Below, one piece after another: positions 13,901 to 28,900 of a stretch of DNA of 64,000 nucleotides. Within the stretch, counting starts at the first letter, position 1, and every line of letters begins with the position of its first letter. The notes below the pieces were generated by a model. It was not told the DNA's origin and did no database searches. It worked only from the letters and a program-made list of their open reading frames with translations. The stretch comes from Lichenostomus cassidix. Taxonomy: Eukaryota > Chordata > Aves > Passeriformes > Meliphagidae. The position numbers and the translations under genes are program-made. The DNA lies in the NCBI GenBank assembly GCA_008360975.2, contig CM039188.1, positions 27,431,944 through 27,495,943 on the forward strand. The letters are read 5' to 3'.

Positions 13901-16900
13901 GAAACCTCATAACCTTTTTCAAATCAAAGAACAAATCCCCCTCTTTCAATTACTAATCTCCTGTCTTAGAAATATGATTATACTGTGGTGTCAGGTCATG
14001 TCATAGAATGAGCTCCGGGTCCAGATATTCAATTAAAAGGACCTCCAGTTCTGTACTGGTAAGACAAAAGTGAATTAACCTTTCAGTAACATCTCCAAAT
14101 GCCTTTCTCAAATCTGCCTGTGGATTCAATAACTTCTGTAGCCACACGAATTGCATTGGTTTAAGCAGTATACCCTTTTTCAGCTCTTATCTGTGCAATT
14201 ACTGTCTGTGGCCTGTCTTTCCTTGATTGAGCAAGTAATATTCTTGTTTTAATTCTAGTTAATCGCTTGGAACTCTTGAAGTGGAAACAGGCTTTGCTTC
14301 ACTCTGTGGTGTACAAGCTCCCGGGCTGGCTTTGATAGCTGTGCAGTGTTGCTGCTTGCACTTGCTCAGAATTGCAGTCATTTAAAAACCAATAACGGAG
14401 GGCACTATCTACCCCTGTTATTTAAACGGTGATGATTTCAAGCAGAGATGGGGAATTGGAAAGTCATTCTCTGCTCTGCACTCTGCTTGCTGAGGGCTCC
14501 ATCCTGCCGCATGCTGAGCTCTCTGAGGCCCTGATGGTTTTGCAGCTGAGCAAACGGAGTCAGCACCTTGCAGCCCAGCTCCCTGTCAAGCAGGATTGTG
14601 AACCCTGAGAGTCACTTAACCTCTTCCTGACTCTATTTAACCTTGGATGTAATGACAGAGGGGGATAATCACGTCTGTCTCTCTTAGGGGCAATTTGAAG
14701 CGTAATTAATTGATATTAGTTAAAGCATTTGAGATCACCCGTTGAGAGGTACTAAAGGAAGCCGGGGGCTGAGGGGGGAGCAGAGCCCTTTCTCATGCTG
14801 AGTGTAGAGCACAGACAGCACAAATGCCATGGTCTCATAAATCACTGGGCTTTCAGATCTCCTCTAAGGAGTTGGCCAGGACTTTGTTATGAAAGTACTG
14901 ACAATTTAGGTTAGTGTATTTAACATAAAAACAGCCTACATTAAAATGTGTGCATGTTTAAACTCTCTCTTCAGAAAAAAATCTCATGTAAAATATATGA
15001 ACACCACTTTGTTACTTTATTTATCAAGATTTTATTATGTACAAAATGCTAAAAGCACGCACAGCAACAACAGGGGTAGGTTATAAACCATTAGGTATTA
15101 ACGATGGGCAGAAGGTACAAGGTGGTGCTTTCTGAAGTCAAAATGCCCAATCTGTGCTGCTGTAGTGTTCTAGTTGGGGTACTCAGGTTAGGGTTGGCAG
15201 GGGCTATTGTCCTTGCCTGACCCACAGGCAGTGCTGGCCTCCTGCAGCTCTGGCCGCTCGGAGATGGTGACACGAGGACAGCCAGAGCATGTCACTGCTG
15301 TAGCAGTCTCAGCTCAGCGATGCAAGTCAAGGACAGCTGCCTTCTGATCAGGTAGAGAGCCACTGTGTGAAACCATCTCCTTTAGAAAACCATTTCCTTT
15401 CAGACTGAAAATCACTAGTGATGGGGAATGTGAATTTCCATCTAAATTTGACTGGCTTCAGCACACAGCCAGCTCTGGAGCTTACTCAGCCTTTGGCACC
15501 CAGCTTGAATAGCTCGTTATAATGAAATTTAGAGACTGACTTTTCTCGATTTCTATCACTTCTTAATCTTTGGATTTAAGCTGTTAACACACTGAGCTTC
15601 CTGACTCCCTTTGCCATGAAACACGTCTTTCAGTCCTGTTGTTTGTCTTATAAGTCTTCTGAGCCTCCTCCAGTTCGAACTCATTGTTGATTTGTGGACC
15701 CAGACCCACACAGTATTTCAGAGGTGCCAGGCAGAGAGGCCCTCTCCACATCTACTTACTGTTTTGATTTATATATTCAGTGAAGTTCCTTTCAACAACT
15801 CCATAATTTTCTTTTAAAGATATATTGCCAGCATTGTTTGGATTTCTTTTGCTTCTAATACATTTAAAGCCCCTTAGATACTTAAAACATCATTATTACC
15901 TCTGCTGAGACTAGATACTGCTTTGATGTCCATTTGCTTCCTTTATCTATTTTGTACAAATTGTTAGCTTTTGATTCATATTCATTAAAAAACAGCTTCA
16001 CCTTTCTTCTATGTGCTATGCTAATCTAGCTTCCACTCTTCGAAGGAAACTGAATTAACCTTGTGATGTTCAGCTGTAGAGAGGTGATATTATATCACTG
16101 GGCTTTGTAGTTTCAAATTAAACAAAGCATGAAGTAACTTCAGGGATGTTTTTTCATATTTAAGCAAGTAGAAACCTGGGGGTTTTTTGAAAGAGGACTT
16201 GATTCCGTTAGGCAATTCGGAAAATTTGCCACAATTTTATTTGACATGTAATGAGGTGACTATTGTACAACAGGGTGCATCTGTTTCATGCACTGCTTTG
16301 GAGACATCTTTAGAATTGCCATCTGGTCCTAATATCTTTGTACACTGAAGTTTTAAGAATCTCTATAAGTTTTACTTTTGACTCACTATCATCTCTGGTT
16401 TAACTCACTGGTTAAAAAAAAGAAGCCCTGTTCAATGAAAAATTCTCCATTTGAATGTAAAAAAGACATGTAGGTTATTCACTAGATTGTTCCATTGCTT
16501 TGAAATCCTCTTTGCATCCCTTTTGCACCCCATGGGACCCTGCAATTACAGAAAATGTTTTCACAGAATATTATGTCTGAGAATTTATCAAATTGCTACC
16601 ACATCATATCAGTTTTGTGTCATTCTTACCTTACCTGACAAATGGGTTTATATTATTTTTTCCTCAGTCTGCTTTTTGTTTAAAAAAACAAAAAATTAGT
16701 TCACAAGGTGGTGTGAGCACTTAGTTAAATTTTTCTATTTCTCTGTGTAATATCTTTGTTTTACATCATGTGACAAATGTGTTGTGGCATCATTTTGGAA
16801 ATCACATCCATCTCAACCCTGTGGTTCTTTATTTCTTCAGAGTCCTCAAAGCAGTGTTTCCATGAGGATGAAGCTCCAGCACCTTTATATTCCCAAAGCA

Positions 16901-19900
16901 ATGCTGGCTCGTTGGGTTCCTCAAAGATACCCAGAGAAGATGTTGCACCTTGAGGTTGTTCCTGCTATCAGTAAATTCAGTCCATGGAAAATAAGCTGGC
17001 TTATATATTTTCCATCACTTCATCTCCCAAAAGACCCACTAGCTTTCTTTTAAATGCCTCTCTAATTAGAGGAGATTTAATCTGACTCCCTCTCCCCTCA
17101 GTGATTATGGCTCTGAGTGAAGCTTGCTTGCCTGCTTGATTTCCCTCGTCTGCTGTTCATCAGCCATTCCTCTTGAATTTTTCCCACAGAAACCATATTT
17201 CTCATACACTGGATTATTTTGAGAACTACTTGTTTTTCAAGGTGAGGAATGGCATGGTGCCTGCTGTGGCTGTACCACAGTGTGCCTTCCTAGCTCCTAC
17301 CAACTTTACAACATGCATGGTGGAGAAAAACCTTGTAGGAAATACTGGGTTTGTGTAAATCCTTAAGTTTGTAGCACAGAGGCAAAGAGAACTTTAGAAT
17401 TCCTCAATTGCAGGTGTTCTCACACCGACCCGGAGAGCTGTGGTTTAAGCAGGCAGCCCTCGTGCCCCGGCAGGTCAGGGAGAGCAGATGCCACCATGGG
17501 CTGAATGGGGATCCTGCAGAGAGCCAAATTTGGAGCAGAGAGGTGAGAGTGCCTGGCCAGAGCTCTGTTAAAGCTGTATTGGTTGCTGATAGTTAACAGG
17601 GAATGGCCTCAGCAAATGCTACTGCATGTGCCTTAGATGTCAAGCTCTCTTGTTTTCCTGCTGGGTGATGCAACTGTGTTTCTGCATTAGGAAATGGAGT
17701 TATCTTGAGATGTGCAGGAGTGATTAGAGGTTTTGAGTGCCAGTACTGGGATCCTGTGGAAAGGCAGGATGTTCAAGGAGCAGGTTTCTTTCACATTTCT
17801 CAAGCCAGGCACAGGAAATTACTGTTCAGTTCACATCTGCTCTTAACCCTGTTGAGATCAAATTTGACTCTGTTGTAAAAACGAAAAAAGAAAATTGTTA
17901 AAGCCCTGCATCTGTGTTAGAAGGCTCTGCTCCCAGAAATGCTGCTTTCAATGCTGCTCAGTTAAGACTTCACTTCTTCTCCATGTAGGAAGTCCCTGTG
18001 CTTACCATAGCATTCAAATTATTCAGCTAATGAATTTTCCCACTTCTTTAGTCCATAGCAACTGAGAAAGGGCAGGACCTTTGGGTTCTTGACATCTTAC
18101 CCACACCTTCAGATGCCACCAGTTTAATCTCTTTCCATTGCAGCCCATCTGAAAAATCCTTTGTAAGGAGGCTGCACACTTCCTATCCTCATGTACTGTG
18201 CTCAGTACATTTCCTTTCTTTGCACTTTCGAATCTAGAAGATAGTGTTAACACTTAAAATAAATGTGTGATAGTGGGTGTGAAGAGGGAATGGGGAGAAC
18301 AAGTTTTCCGTCTGTCAAAATGAAGACATCAACCTCTGCTTTTATTTTTTTTGGCATGTGTGCTTTAAATAGAATGACTGGGTTGGGTGACTTCCAAGTG
18401 TTTGCTGCATTTGGCAATCCTTCTAAGTTGTAACAGATGAAGTTCTGCTGTTCCATATGATGTGCTCCTTCCCCCTTTTTCAGTGACTCCTTGAAACTCC
18501 TTGGGAATTCAGTGTAGCATTCACATCTGTTCCGTGGATGGATGTCCAAGGCTAACAAAATGCCTACTGGACTTGGAGGCAGCTCTGCCAAAAGCCATAT
18601 GGTTGTGTTTTAGTTTTGTGAGCACAGTGCAGTAAAGAAAGGAGGTTGGGCCAAGAGAGGAGTGAGGGGAGGAGGGATGGAGCTTCAGATGGGTAAACGA
18701 AGGTAACTTCTTGTGATATGACATTGGATTAGGTATTTTTGTGTGGAAGAATATGCTTGTTATTTGTTGAATCATGTTCTGATTTTCTTGAGGAATGTGG
18801 CTCATGAAGAGTTCTTACCTGCTACAACTGCACTAAAGGGCTTAGAGAGAGGCCTTACTGTCCTGAAATATCTTTTATTGAAGGTTTAAAAGATGTTCTT
18901 TGGTGAAATCTAAATTTCAAGCTCAAGATGTTAAGCAAAAAAGGGAACATAAAGGGATTAAGTTTTTAGGATCCTTTGTGTTTTAGTGTGACAGTTGGAA
19001 GTGCTTTCCAGAAAAACTGCAGCATGTAGTTAAGAACAAGTGTTCCTGTTTTAGAGGTGCCTGATTTTTATCCATTTTTTGTCTCTGAAATTCTTTTTAG
19101 ATGTTGTCACCAGTTCTGATTTACTTGTGTAGAGCAGCGTTAACAAGTGAACCAAGGCAGTCTCCCCACAGTACAGGAAATTATCCAAGATGTGTTAAGA
19201 GGCAGGCTTGACCTGCAGGCTCTTCAGTATCAGGCAGACAGGACAGGCAAGTAGTCAGAGAGAAAATGGGTCACCAGAGTGGGCTGATGGACATGGAAGC
19301 AGCCTGAAACCTTAGCCTCCTCCTCCTCCTCTTCTCTTCCTCCTTGTCTTCCTTTTCTTTCTTGACCATTTTCTCCCAGGCAAATGCTGAACAACTCAAC
19401 AAGGTTAATAGTTTGCAAGCTGTACAGCACTGCACTATCTCCCACTGAAACACAGCTGCTGCAGGATAGCTGCCATCGTGCTGTATAACGAGTTTGAAGC
19501 CATTAAGATGGATTTACAGAAGTGCCTCAGTTTCCCAGGAAACGTGCCATTGACTTTCTGGTGTTCTTAGCTACTGCACAGACTCTCAGTGTATTTTTAC
19601 AGGTGTGGCATTGCAGTGCTTTCAAAATCCTTTTCTGAAGAAAGAAATGCTGTAAAATTCAAAGTAGTGCATGTAAGCAATGAAATTACATTTTGGTGAA
19701 ACTGAAAGGGGTATTCAGCCTTTCCTTTGTGGAGAAGGGTGTGCAGTGTTTATGCACAGATACTATTTTTCTTGTCAACTGAAAGAGTGAACATAGCTTA
19801 GGAGGGTGGCTGCAAGTCTCCTAAGAGGGCATTTGTTCAGTCCTGACTTAAAAGTAACACAGGCACTTGTTCATCATGTAAAATACTGGTAAACAACAGT

Positions 19901-22900
19901 AGCATAAGCTGTAATTGGTGCTTGTGAGCTACTCATTTGTGATTTTTCTGTTCCTGTTCAGAAATAATAGCAGGATGAACTCCCTTGCCAGGATTACGCA
20001 GGCTTGACTGTGTCCATTCCTTTTTTAACATGCATCTAAGCAAAAAACACTGTCCTGAGTCTTTGCTTGGGATCAGCTTCTGTGCTGGGTTTGAAAAAAA
20101 GTAATTTGTTACATCTATGCAGGTACTTTCCTTTTCAAAGTCTTACTTAGTATAGTAATGATGTTTTGTGAGTAGTTTAGATTATTCACAGACAATAATT
20201 TGTAGATATAGCTTCTGAATTAAGAGCACTCACATCTGAACCTTGAATTGAGAGCAGTTCTAGTTTCCTTTCTGTGGCTTCTTTTAAAATGTTTGAGTTA
20301 ATTCAGTGTATGTTTAAGCAAGGGATCAGCTGGCCTTTTGTTCAATCCTGCAGTGGTATAAAGAAGTATCAGCCCATCTCCCATACAAAGCTCTGTGGTT
20401 TCTGTGTGCTGCATCTGTAAAACTCTTCAGGGGTTGCCCATTTGTGGTGAACAGGAAGAAGGTCTCCAGGAAGGCCAGAAGCAGTCATCCTAACCTGGGA
20501 ATGGACATCTGCTCTCCATCCGTGAAAGATGTCTGCCCTGCTGGACTTGCTTCTCTTCCCCTCCCTTGTGTTCCCAATGGTTTGGCTTTAACACAGGCCC
20601 TTTCCAAACACTTATAAACGCTCCCAGCAACTTCCTTTCCAACTTCCAACCTCTTCCTGTTCACAGCTTTATTCCCATGTCCAAGTGAAGCTGGTATCTG
20701 TGGCAACAGCAGTAATAACCTACATGGCAATACCAGGAGGTACAGAGCAGGGAAATGGTCTGTCTGTGGCTGGTGGTGTTTAAGTGCCCTTAGGGACTGG
20801 TGATAGAGAAAAGCCCCCTGCACCGTGGCCCCTATATGTCATGTAACTATAAATGTACACTTAAACTCCTTGAAGTTTGAGAGATTTTAAACATGTGCCT
20901 GCTTTCATGTAGCTGACACATGGTCCACACATGCTTTGTCCCACTCACCCCAGGAGAGCTCCTGTCCAGAGTGATCTTTAATTCAAATTCTCTGATTCAC
21001 CTTGTGTCTTGAGCCTGTCCCAGTATCTTTCCTACAACTAAAGTTTATAATGTCTTTTTCTTCCTGTGTCAAACAGGGTGTCCTCACTGTAAAAATGCCA
21101 TTCCACATTTCACAACTGCTGCTGAAGTCTTTAAAGAAGATCGCAAGGTAACTTGCTGTTAATTATTTCTGTGATATTTAAGATTGTTTTCCATAATTTG
21201 TACTTTATAGGCTTGTAGATAAAATTGCTGTTACTCTAAAAGAAACGTATCTGTATCATAGAGGTTGTATCTTCTTTGGTCAAACTGAGTTACACTTCCA
21301 ACCTATTCCATTTTCCCTAATTTGCTGTCTTTTATATTTAAGTCTTTGTGTAAGAGTTATTTTGTATGAAGTGAAACACAATTCTTTCTTATCGTGGGAT
21401 TAAAAAAAGATAATTCACATCATCGCCATTCCCCTTCAATTTTTGTCAGCTGTTGGGGTGCATGTAGAGAAACCACAAGTTGTGTGACAGTCCTGAAGAC
21501 CTTAATCACATAACTAATCCTTGCTTGCATAGCACAAAGTACAATATATTTCTGTAAGTTGGCTGACTTGAGCCTAGGATGTTCTTCTAGGACCCTGCTG
21601 CTTTGGCCTTGAAAATGCATCTGATGGCTGAATCACACTGGGTAATTTCCTTGCATCAGCTGAACCATTTTAACTGAGCATATGCAGATCAAGGATTTAA
21701 ATAACACCACTTGAGCCCCAGGATTTAACCAGATAACTAGGTAGGAACTTGTTTGTTATCTTTCAGTGAACTGTATTTCATTCTGGTCTCTGAGTTTGTT
21801 CCAACTTCACAATTGCTTTGTGTTCAGGTGTGGCAAGGAAAAGATTTGACAATTTAATATGGAAATTGCTCTCTACACCTTCCTCAGGAGGGGAAACAGA
21901 GACAGAGATACTGAGCTCTTCTCCCTGGAATCCAGTGGCAGGACGTGGGAATAGTTGAAAGCTGTGCCAGGGGAGGTTCTGACTGGACAGTAGGAAGCAC
22001 TTCTTTACCAAGAGGGTGATCAGTCCCTGGAACAAGCTTCCTTAGAGAGGTGGTCTATGCCCTGAGCCTGTCAGTGTTGAAGGGACATATGGACAATGTC
22101 CTAACAACAGGCTTTAACTTTTGGTCAGCTCTGAATTGGTCAGGCAGCTGGACTAGATAATCCTTGTAGGTCCCATCCAACTAAAATAGTTTATCCTGTT
22201 TTATATTCTAAATGAAGAGGTAATTTTGTAACAGCTGTACTCCATAACAGAAGAATTTTTGTAATTTTTTTTCCTTTCCTCTCATCTGTTCTGTAACTCA
22301 CAGAAAATGCATCAGATTGACAAGAAACAAATCATTCTTGTATCACTGACTGCATAAATTAGAAGTCCATCACTTCTGCCCTCTGGCACACAGAAGATTC
22401 ATAGGCATGCAGCTTTTAGTTCTCTTACTGCTGTAAATTAGTTTGCTCAGTTGCCTTTTGGTTACTTTTTTGTTTCCACAGTCTCTGAGAAAGTATCCTT
22501 GCTTTCTCAATTTTCTGGTAGTTCCCAATGAAGCCTCTCTTTTCCTAAACTCATTAAAATTTCAGTCAGAGGAGATGAAACAAATGTACCAAACAATGGG
22601 AAACTTGCTTATTAGAGCTCCAGGATGTATTAACAAGCAATCTGAATGATGGCACAGTTAGCTGGACAGGGTGGTGGTAGGAAATGCAGGCCTGGGAAGC
22701 TTTTCCTTCAGACTTCAGGTTATGAATGGACTCTAAGAGCAGAGCAGTGATTGACGTTGCAACTCTTGACTTCAGTTTAAGGCTGAAGTGGGGAGATATA
22801 AAATGTAATGAGTTGGAACAGGAGAGCCAGTAGGGAATATTAAGGCTGGTACAGTTTTAAAGAGGTGTGTGCAGTTAGGGAGAATGATGTTATTCCACCC

Positions 22901-25900
22901 CAATGACTTTTGAAAGTGCCAGGGGTTGATTATCTTGGGAGCCCCTGTTTAATTGTGTACAGCTATAACCTGCCAAGGTGCTTCTTGCTGCCAGTTTGTG
23001 CCACTGTGGAAAAGAAAACAAACCTGGTTTAGACTTTAGAAGGGCACACTGCTGTTCACACAAGCAGCACAGGACATATTCCCATGTTTGAAACTGGAGC
23101 CTTCAAACTAATTTGCATTTCTGTCGGGTTTCAGACTTCTGTAAAATCACTGCTTAACAGGAAAAAAGTATTTATTCTTTCAAAAACAGGGCAAGATTAC
23201 TAATTCTCATTTTTAGTAGTGGTGTCTTTTCACTACTTCATTTCTGTAGTAGTGTCCTTTTTTTTTCCCTAGAGAAAGGTTTTTCACTTAACAGAGTATG
23301 GTAGTATTTAAACTGTATCTTCTTTTTAAAAGAAGCATCTTTTAATTAAACATTCAATCCTGCAGAAGGCAAGGAACAATCAAAAACATTCCAGCCTTGA
23401 ATTGGTTATAAATGGTATCTTAAAAGGTATCCTTTGGGAGACTATGAGTCTTTACACTGGAATTTTGAAGATGAGCAGAGCTTGAAGCTGTTAAATACGT
23501 GTCTCTGGCTCTGCAGATCGACTGTAAGGGGGTGGTTTTGGCGCAGAAGCCCCCTTCCCCCCGGGGCTGTGTGTAATGCTCTGTACTTTTTCATCATCTG
23601 CACTGCTGGAGTTGGAGTTCAAAAATGCACTGCTTGGAACATTGGCCCCAAATGTCAGCTCTCATTGGCCACATCACTGCTGGTGGTTTTAGCAGGAATT
23701 CCCAGCCTGCTCACTGGCCTGGGGCAGTCCAGGCTGCTGCAAAACACAGCTTATGCTGAGACCCACAAACCAGAGCCTCCAGTCATGCCATCTTCCTGGA
23801 GAAATTCAGTGCCACTAGGACCAGATCAGTGGAGAGGCTACTCCAGTGGCAGTGTGCGTATGGTTTCAGTTATTTAAAAGGAATAAAAGTGGGGGGAAAA
23901 GCCATCTGGAGCATTCTTACCTTGAGGTGCTGTGGTCTTTGCACACAGCTGCCAGGGGAAAGCCTTTGGCCAGTGCCCCACAGCTCAAGTTCTGGCAGTG
24001 ACCAGTGTATGTCAGAAAACACAAATGTGAGGGTTGTCACTTTGCTGAGCAGATTGAATGTTCAGGCATGTTCAGTAACTGCTCCACAGTCTCTCTTGAA
24101 AACGAAATCTTTAAAAAATCTGCATTCTGCCTTTTGGCTGATCCTAAAGGTCAGCTTGAAGGAACTGATTAGTGATGTTCCAGCTTGGATTTGCTGAAGG
24201 AAAGCTCTTGACTCCTCAAAACCTCTCGATAACAAATCTCTGGTGCTCCTGCAAAGGGGCTGCTCTTCGACCAATCTTCCCCGTTTTCACAGGAGAGACT
24301 GTTCCTGTACAAATGCATTGACCCAAATCAGAGCACCACAGCTGGGTTCTAGTGAGTTCCCACAGAAACAGCTGTGGCAGAGATTGCTGGAAAGTGTGCA
24401 GCAAATGGGGTGAGCTGGGGTGCTAGAGGGGGCTGCCAGACAGCAGTGAAGCTGGTAGGTCCCCAATGTGTATGGTGAATCACAGTTTAAAATTATTATA
24501 CCAACAAAATGACTGTACAGAATTATCCAAATGAGTTAATATTTTAGTTTGGCAAGGAATTTGATCCCTGTTAGCCTAAAAAGCATGTGTTGAATTTCTT
24601 TTTAATTAGACTCATTAAATATGGTGATGTTAGCACTGTACATCATGGTGTACTAATGGATGTCCCCTTTGCAAATAGGCCTGCTTGGGGAACAGCTGAG
24701 GAACTGCAGCTCCTGTAATGCTGCCATGCCACATCTGGGCAACTAATAATGAATCTCCCATTTGCAAGGCCTTTCACTTTGAGAGCAGTAGCTGAATTGC
24801 AGCAAGCTTTAGCAGACCAGCCCCTAACTGCTGTTAGATCCAGAACAGGTGATAGAAATAGAAACCTGTGGAGTAATCCTAGGGAAGAATGCACATCTGT
24901 CTTATTTATAGGTGCTTTTAAGACGTTTGGCAACAACAGACCTTTTTACTAGTAATCAGGTAATTGTCATGTGGAATTGATTATACTTTAAAAATGTTGG
25001 TTGGAAGCATTTATTTCCATGCTGCAATTTTGTTTTTACTTGCTTTAAGCTTATCAAATATCATTCCTCTCTCAAATCAATATTCAGTTAGCTATTCACT
25101 TCCATTTTCATAACAAAAGTCAATATTAGCTCTAGCAGAGATTTATTTCCTTGAATCAATAAACCAGTGTGTGGCAGTACATATTTTAACAGAAGAGCAA
25201 CTAGGATTGCAGGGGATATTTTTACTATATCATCACGTGGTGACTGGGAGACAAACTGTTAAAAAGAAAGAGCTTTAAGAACAGAAAGGAGAAGTTACCT
25301 GGAAGGTCAAGGGATCCCACTTTCAATTTCCTACACATCTCTTTGAACCATTGAATGTAATTGTGTTTCTTACCTGTAAGAAGAGTAAAAAGTTGTTTCA
25401 TAATTCTGTTGGAAGGGAACTGTGATTCCTGATGTATGATTAGATTATGCTGCAAGTACTTATTTTTCCTTCTAACACTTAGTAACAAAATAAGGCATCA
25501 CCCTTCTGTTACAGCTGGGGCACATGGAGATCAGTCATCATATTTTCAGCATAGCTCCACTTCTACTGAAGCACCTAAATGAAAAGTTCTGGTTTTTGCA
25601 ACAGCTCAGCTTTTGGGATCAATCCTCTTCATCTGAAAAATATGCCATGTTGTATTTCCTCAGAGCTCTTCCAAGCTTCTCATGTACTGCTCGTGGTCTA
25701 TTGCCATGCAGAGTTAATTTTGCAACTCTGTAGTTAAGCTCCAAGTTTTTTGGTAAAACCATGACAGGTTGTTGTGGGATTCCTTTTTCAAGTAAAGGTA
25801 TTTTCCAGTCCCAGATGTTGCTTGACTCATGTTAACCTATCCTGACTTTGGAGAAATGCATACTTATTTGGTGGGGTTATTGTTGTTGCTGTTGTTACCA

Positions 25901-28900
25901 TTATTATGCATTACTATGCATACTCACCTGATACTATTAATTATTATAGGCTGCATAGCAGTTGTGAGGAACTACCCACAAAACTAAGGAAGTTGGATGT
26001 ACTCCAAGAAACTTCTCTGGGGTCCACAGTCTCTGATTGATTATCTTTTCATTTGATAACATTTCTATTCCTGCTACAGCTACTGAACATGCTGGTGATA
26101 GACCTGAACAGCATTGGCTCTGGAGAAGGGACTTGTATATAATGATGTATTGTCAATATCTAAGGCAGCACAGCTTTGGGTTATAGAGAATCCATAATCC
26201 CGTGGAGTTTTGTGAATGTTGCAGATATAGCACTTACAGCTTTTTCTCCCTGAAATGTTTTTTCAGTGGATTTTCCCCTCTGGTTAGAGGAAAGCTCAAG
26301 AAATTAAATTTTAGCCCTAACAATCAAAATCTCCATAAAATCAATCTTGGCTTCTGAAAGCTGTTGCACTGGATTTTTTCTTAATAGACATATATATATG
26401 TCGCTGTTGAGCAGCTAGCAGAGTAATGAAGGCACCAGTTCTCAGTGGCATGAAGGAATGACCTTTATTGTTTTGATTTCATCACATATATAGAGTTCTC
26501 AAAAGTCACCCAGATTGGTCAGTCAGAAGCCTTCCCCCAGGCCTGATTGGCCAGGCCTGCACTGTCCAAGTTCTGGGACACTATTCCAACAACATCCAAA
26601 CTTTATCTTTATTTATAAAACAGAAGAAAATTTCTCATGGGAAAAAGCTGTGCTAGCCACATATATATACACATAAAAAATGTTAGACCAGTGTTAGCAG
26701 TGTTTCTTTCTCTCACAGATTTTTAGGGGGTTTTTCTCTCTTGATGAGAGAGAATTCATGAGAGGTGATGCCAAGTGTCCTGGCTCCTGGATACATATCT
26801 GCAATTTCTGGTTGAATAAACTTAGTGGGTTTGCAGGTTAAAGCATGTAGGTCTTGCTAATCTGTGCTCTCCAGTGAACTTCTGTCTAATCTGTTGGTTA
26901 CAATTCTGAGAGGAATATTCTCCAGTAGTCTTTAACCACATTTTGAGAGAGGGTTTTTTTTGGGTTGTTATTTTTCCTGACTCAGTTTCCTTCTTTAGTG
27001 AAGCAGAAAAGCTGACTCTTGATAAGAGGACTGAGAATAAGAGGAATCTCTCTCTACAGTGTATCACTGCTGCGCTGAGCCAGGACTCATAGACTCAAAG
27101 CATTTCTTTTTGTGGGCTGCATCTTTTTACTTGCAGCCTTTCAGTAGAGCCATGCAGGAATTCATTCTGGGAGGACACACTCTACCAGCAATGGAGTTGA
27201 GTATTCACAGTCCATCAAAACACAAACAGAAAGAAGCAAAGGGCATCAGTGCTATTTACTGAAATTCTAGTGTGTCTCAGAGTTCAGCTGTCTGGAGCTG
27301 ATGGAATTGAGATGAGAATTGGTCCTCAGTCCAGAAGTGTGTTTTGCTTCAAGTGTATTCCAGCATCACTCTTCTCTTTTCGCAGTGCACTATATTCGAT
27401 CTTCCGCTGTGAGACAGGCAAGACAATTAGGACTGTGATGCTATGATAATGAGTGCACAGAGATGGTAGCAACCTCTATATTTAGGCTGCCTTAACATTT
27501 CCACTCTAAAGTAATCACTCAAGCTCTCCTAAGTACTCTTACTCAGCCACTGTTGGCAGCAGGCATTGAAATGCAGCCTCAGATACAGTCTTGGGAATTA
27601 GATGTTTCTCTATGAAATTTTGTTCACGTCTGTATGAGCTACAAGCTTTTTGAAAATCGCCGTTCCTCTTCTCTCACTGGCTATAAAAATAACCAGACGT
27701 ATGTTCTGAAGAGCTGGGCTCAAAATGCTGTCTGCAGGAGCACTGGTGGGGCTGTGTGGGAGCTTGCATGAGGAGCTTTGCAGAGAGGACAGACCATGGG
27801 CACATCCCCCAAATGCTATTGCAGATGTGCCATTAGACCTGTTAGATCAGACGCAGCATTGGGCTCATGTGGCTGCTGTGGACAGACTTAGATTGGGATC
27901 TTTGTGTGTACAACTGATGCACAGATGGACCAGCTTAGGTTTCCATGTGCTGTAGAGGAGAGTTGTGTCTCAAGGACACTACTGAGCATTTCTGCCAGAA
28001 ACCACCTCCTTAAAGTCCACCAGCCACCTGTTCTGAGGCAGCAGGTGAAGATGTTCTGAACAAGGTTAACAATGGCCTATAGACTTGCATTCCTGCACTG
28101 CACCCTCTCCTCACTGGGGGCTATTCTCACAAAAGCCTTTTGTTATTGGACTATAGGATTTTGAAATTGGACTCTTGCTCCAATCAGCACCCGTTTAGAT
28201 GTTTCCAGAGGTACAGATAAATAAAGAGGGCTTCTCTTCCATCTTCCTTCCAGTGTACTGACAACTAATTTTCTTAATCTCCAAGACACTAAGAACAGAT
28301 AGGTCATCAGTCACAACAGTTTCATGCCTCAAACCAGCTAAGATCTGGATGAGTACATGCATACCTTCCCCTTTTTCTGGCTGGAATCTCTGCCTGTGTG
28401 ATACTTAGAGCAGTGAGAAAAAAAGTTATTTGATTTATTCTCCTAGTTTTAAAGGAACCAGGATTTCTAGTATTCTTTTTCCCTTCATGCTGTGTCATGA
28501 AATAAATGATTGTCTCCATTTTAAGCCTTCCTTTACGCAGAAGTAGCCAACAGAGCTCTAGAATTCGGCTGGCTGCTAAGGTCAGGAAGACAGAAATACT
28601 TAGATGAAACTCTTTTGCAGTTTAGTATTCCTAACCTTTCATTTAAATTGGCCTGGAATGTGTAGGAGGCTTTGTGTTTATGCAAAGAAGAAAAAAAAAG
28701 GGTCATACATGTTTTTAACAGCTCTCAAGAGTCCTGCTTCTGTAATAGCCTTATTAATGTTTAAAACCAGAGACCAGATATTTAAGGTAAGAACACTGTT
28801 CACTTTATCTAGTACTTTCCACCTGAAGACAGACCAAGCAAGATCATAGTGCGTATTGTCTTGTCAGGTTTCAAAGCCAAAACAAACCAAACAAATTAAC

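Larger units (their letters stand above)
6335..21076 (+). other. PDIA5: PDIA5 intron, 14.7 kb
   Basis: The longest intron in the window. It holds a CR1 fragment (10150-10440), a MIR-like SINE (about 14600-14765), a short imperfect TTG/CTG run (13683-13708), and a CTC-rich tract (19317-19355). Some AT-rich parts (for example 10800-11060) read like candidate conserved noncoding DNA. I find no exon; the longest frames are unlike any family I know. Confidence 0.8.

Noticed and set aside
15000..15300. Possible 3' end of a minus-strand transcript (clustered TTTATT words and a 60-codon frame)
   Set aside because: AATAAA words are common in AT-rich intron DNA, and the frame resembles nothing known.
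23434..24197. 147- and 122-codon frames in the PDIA5 intron
   Set aside because: They lie between two well-supported PDIA5 exons, have no matching splice phase, and no known domain.
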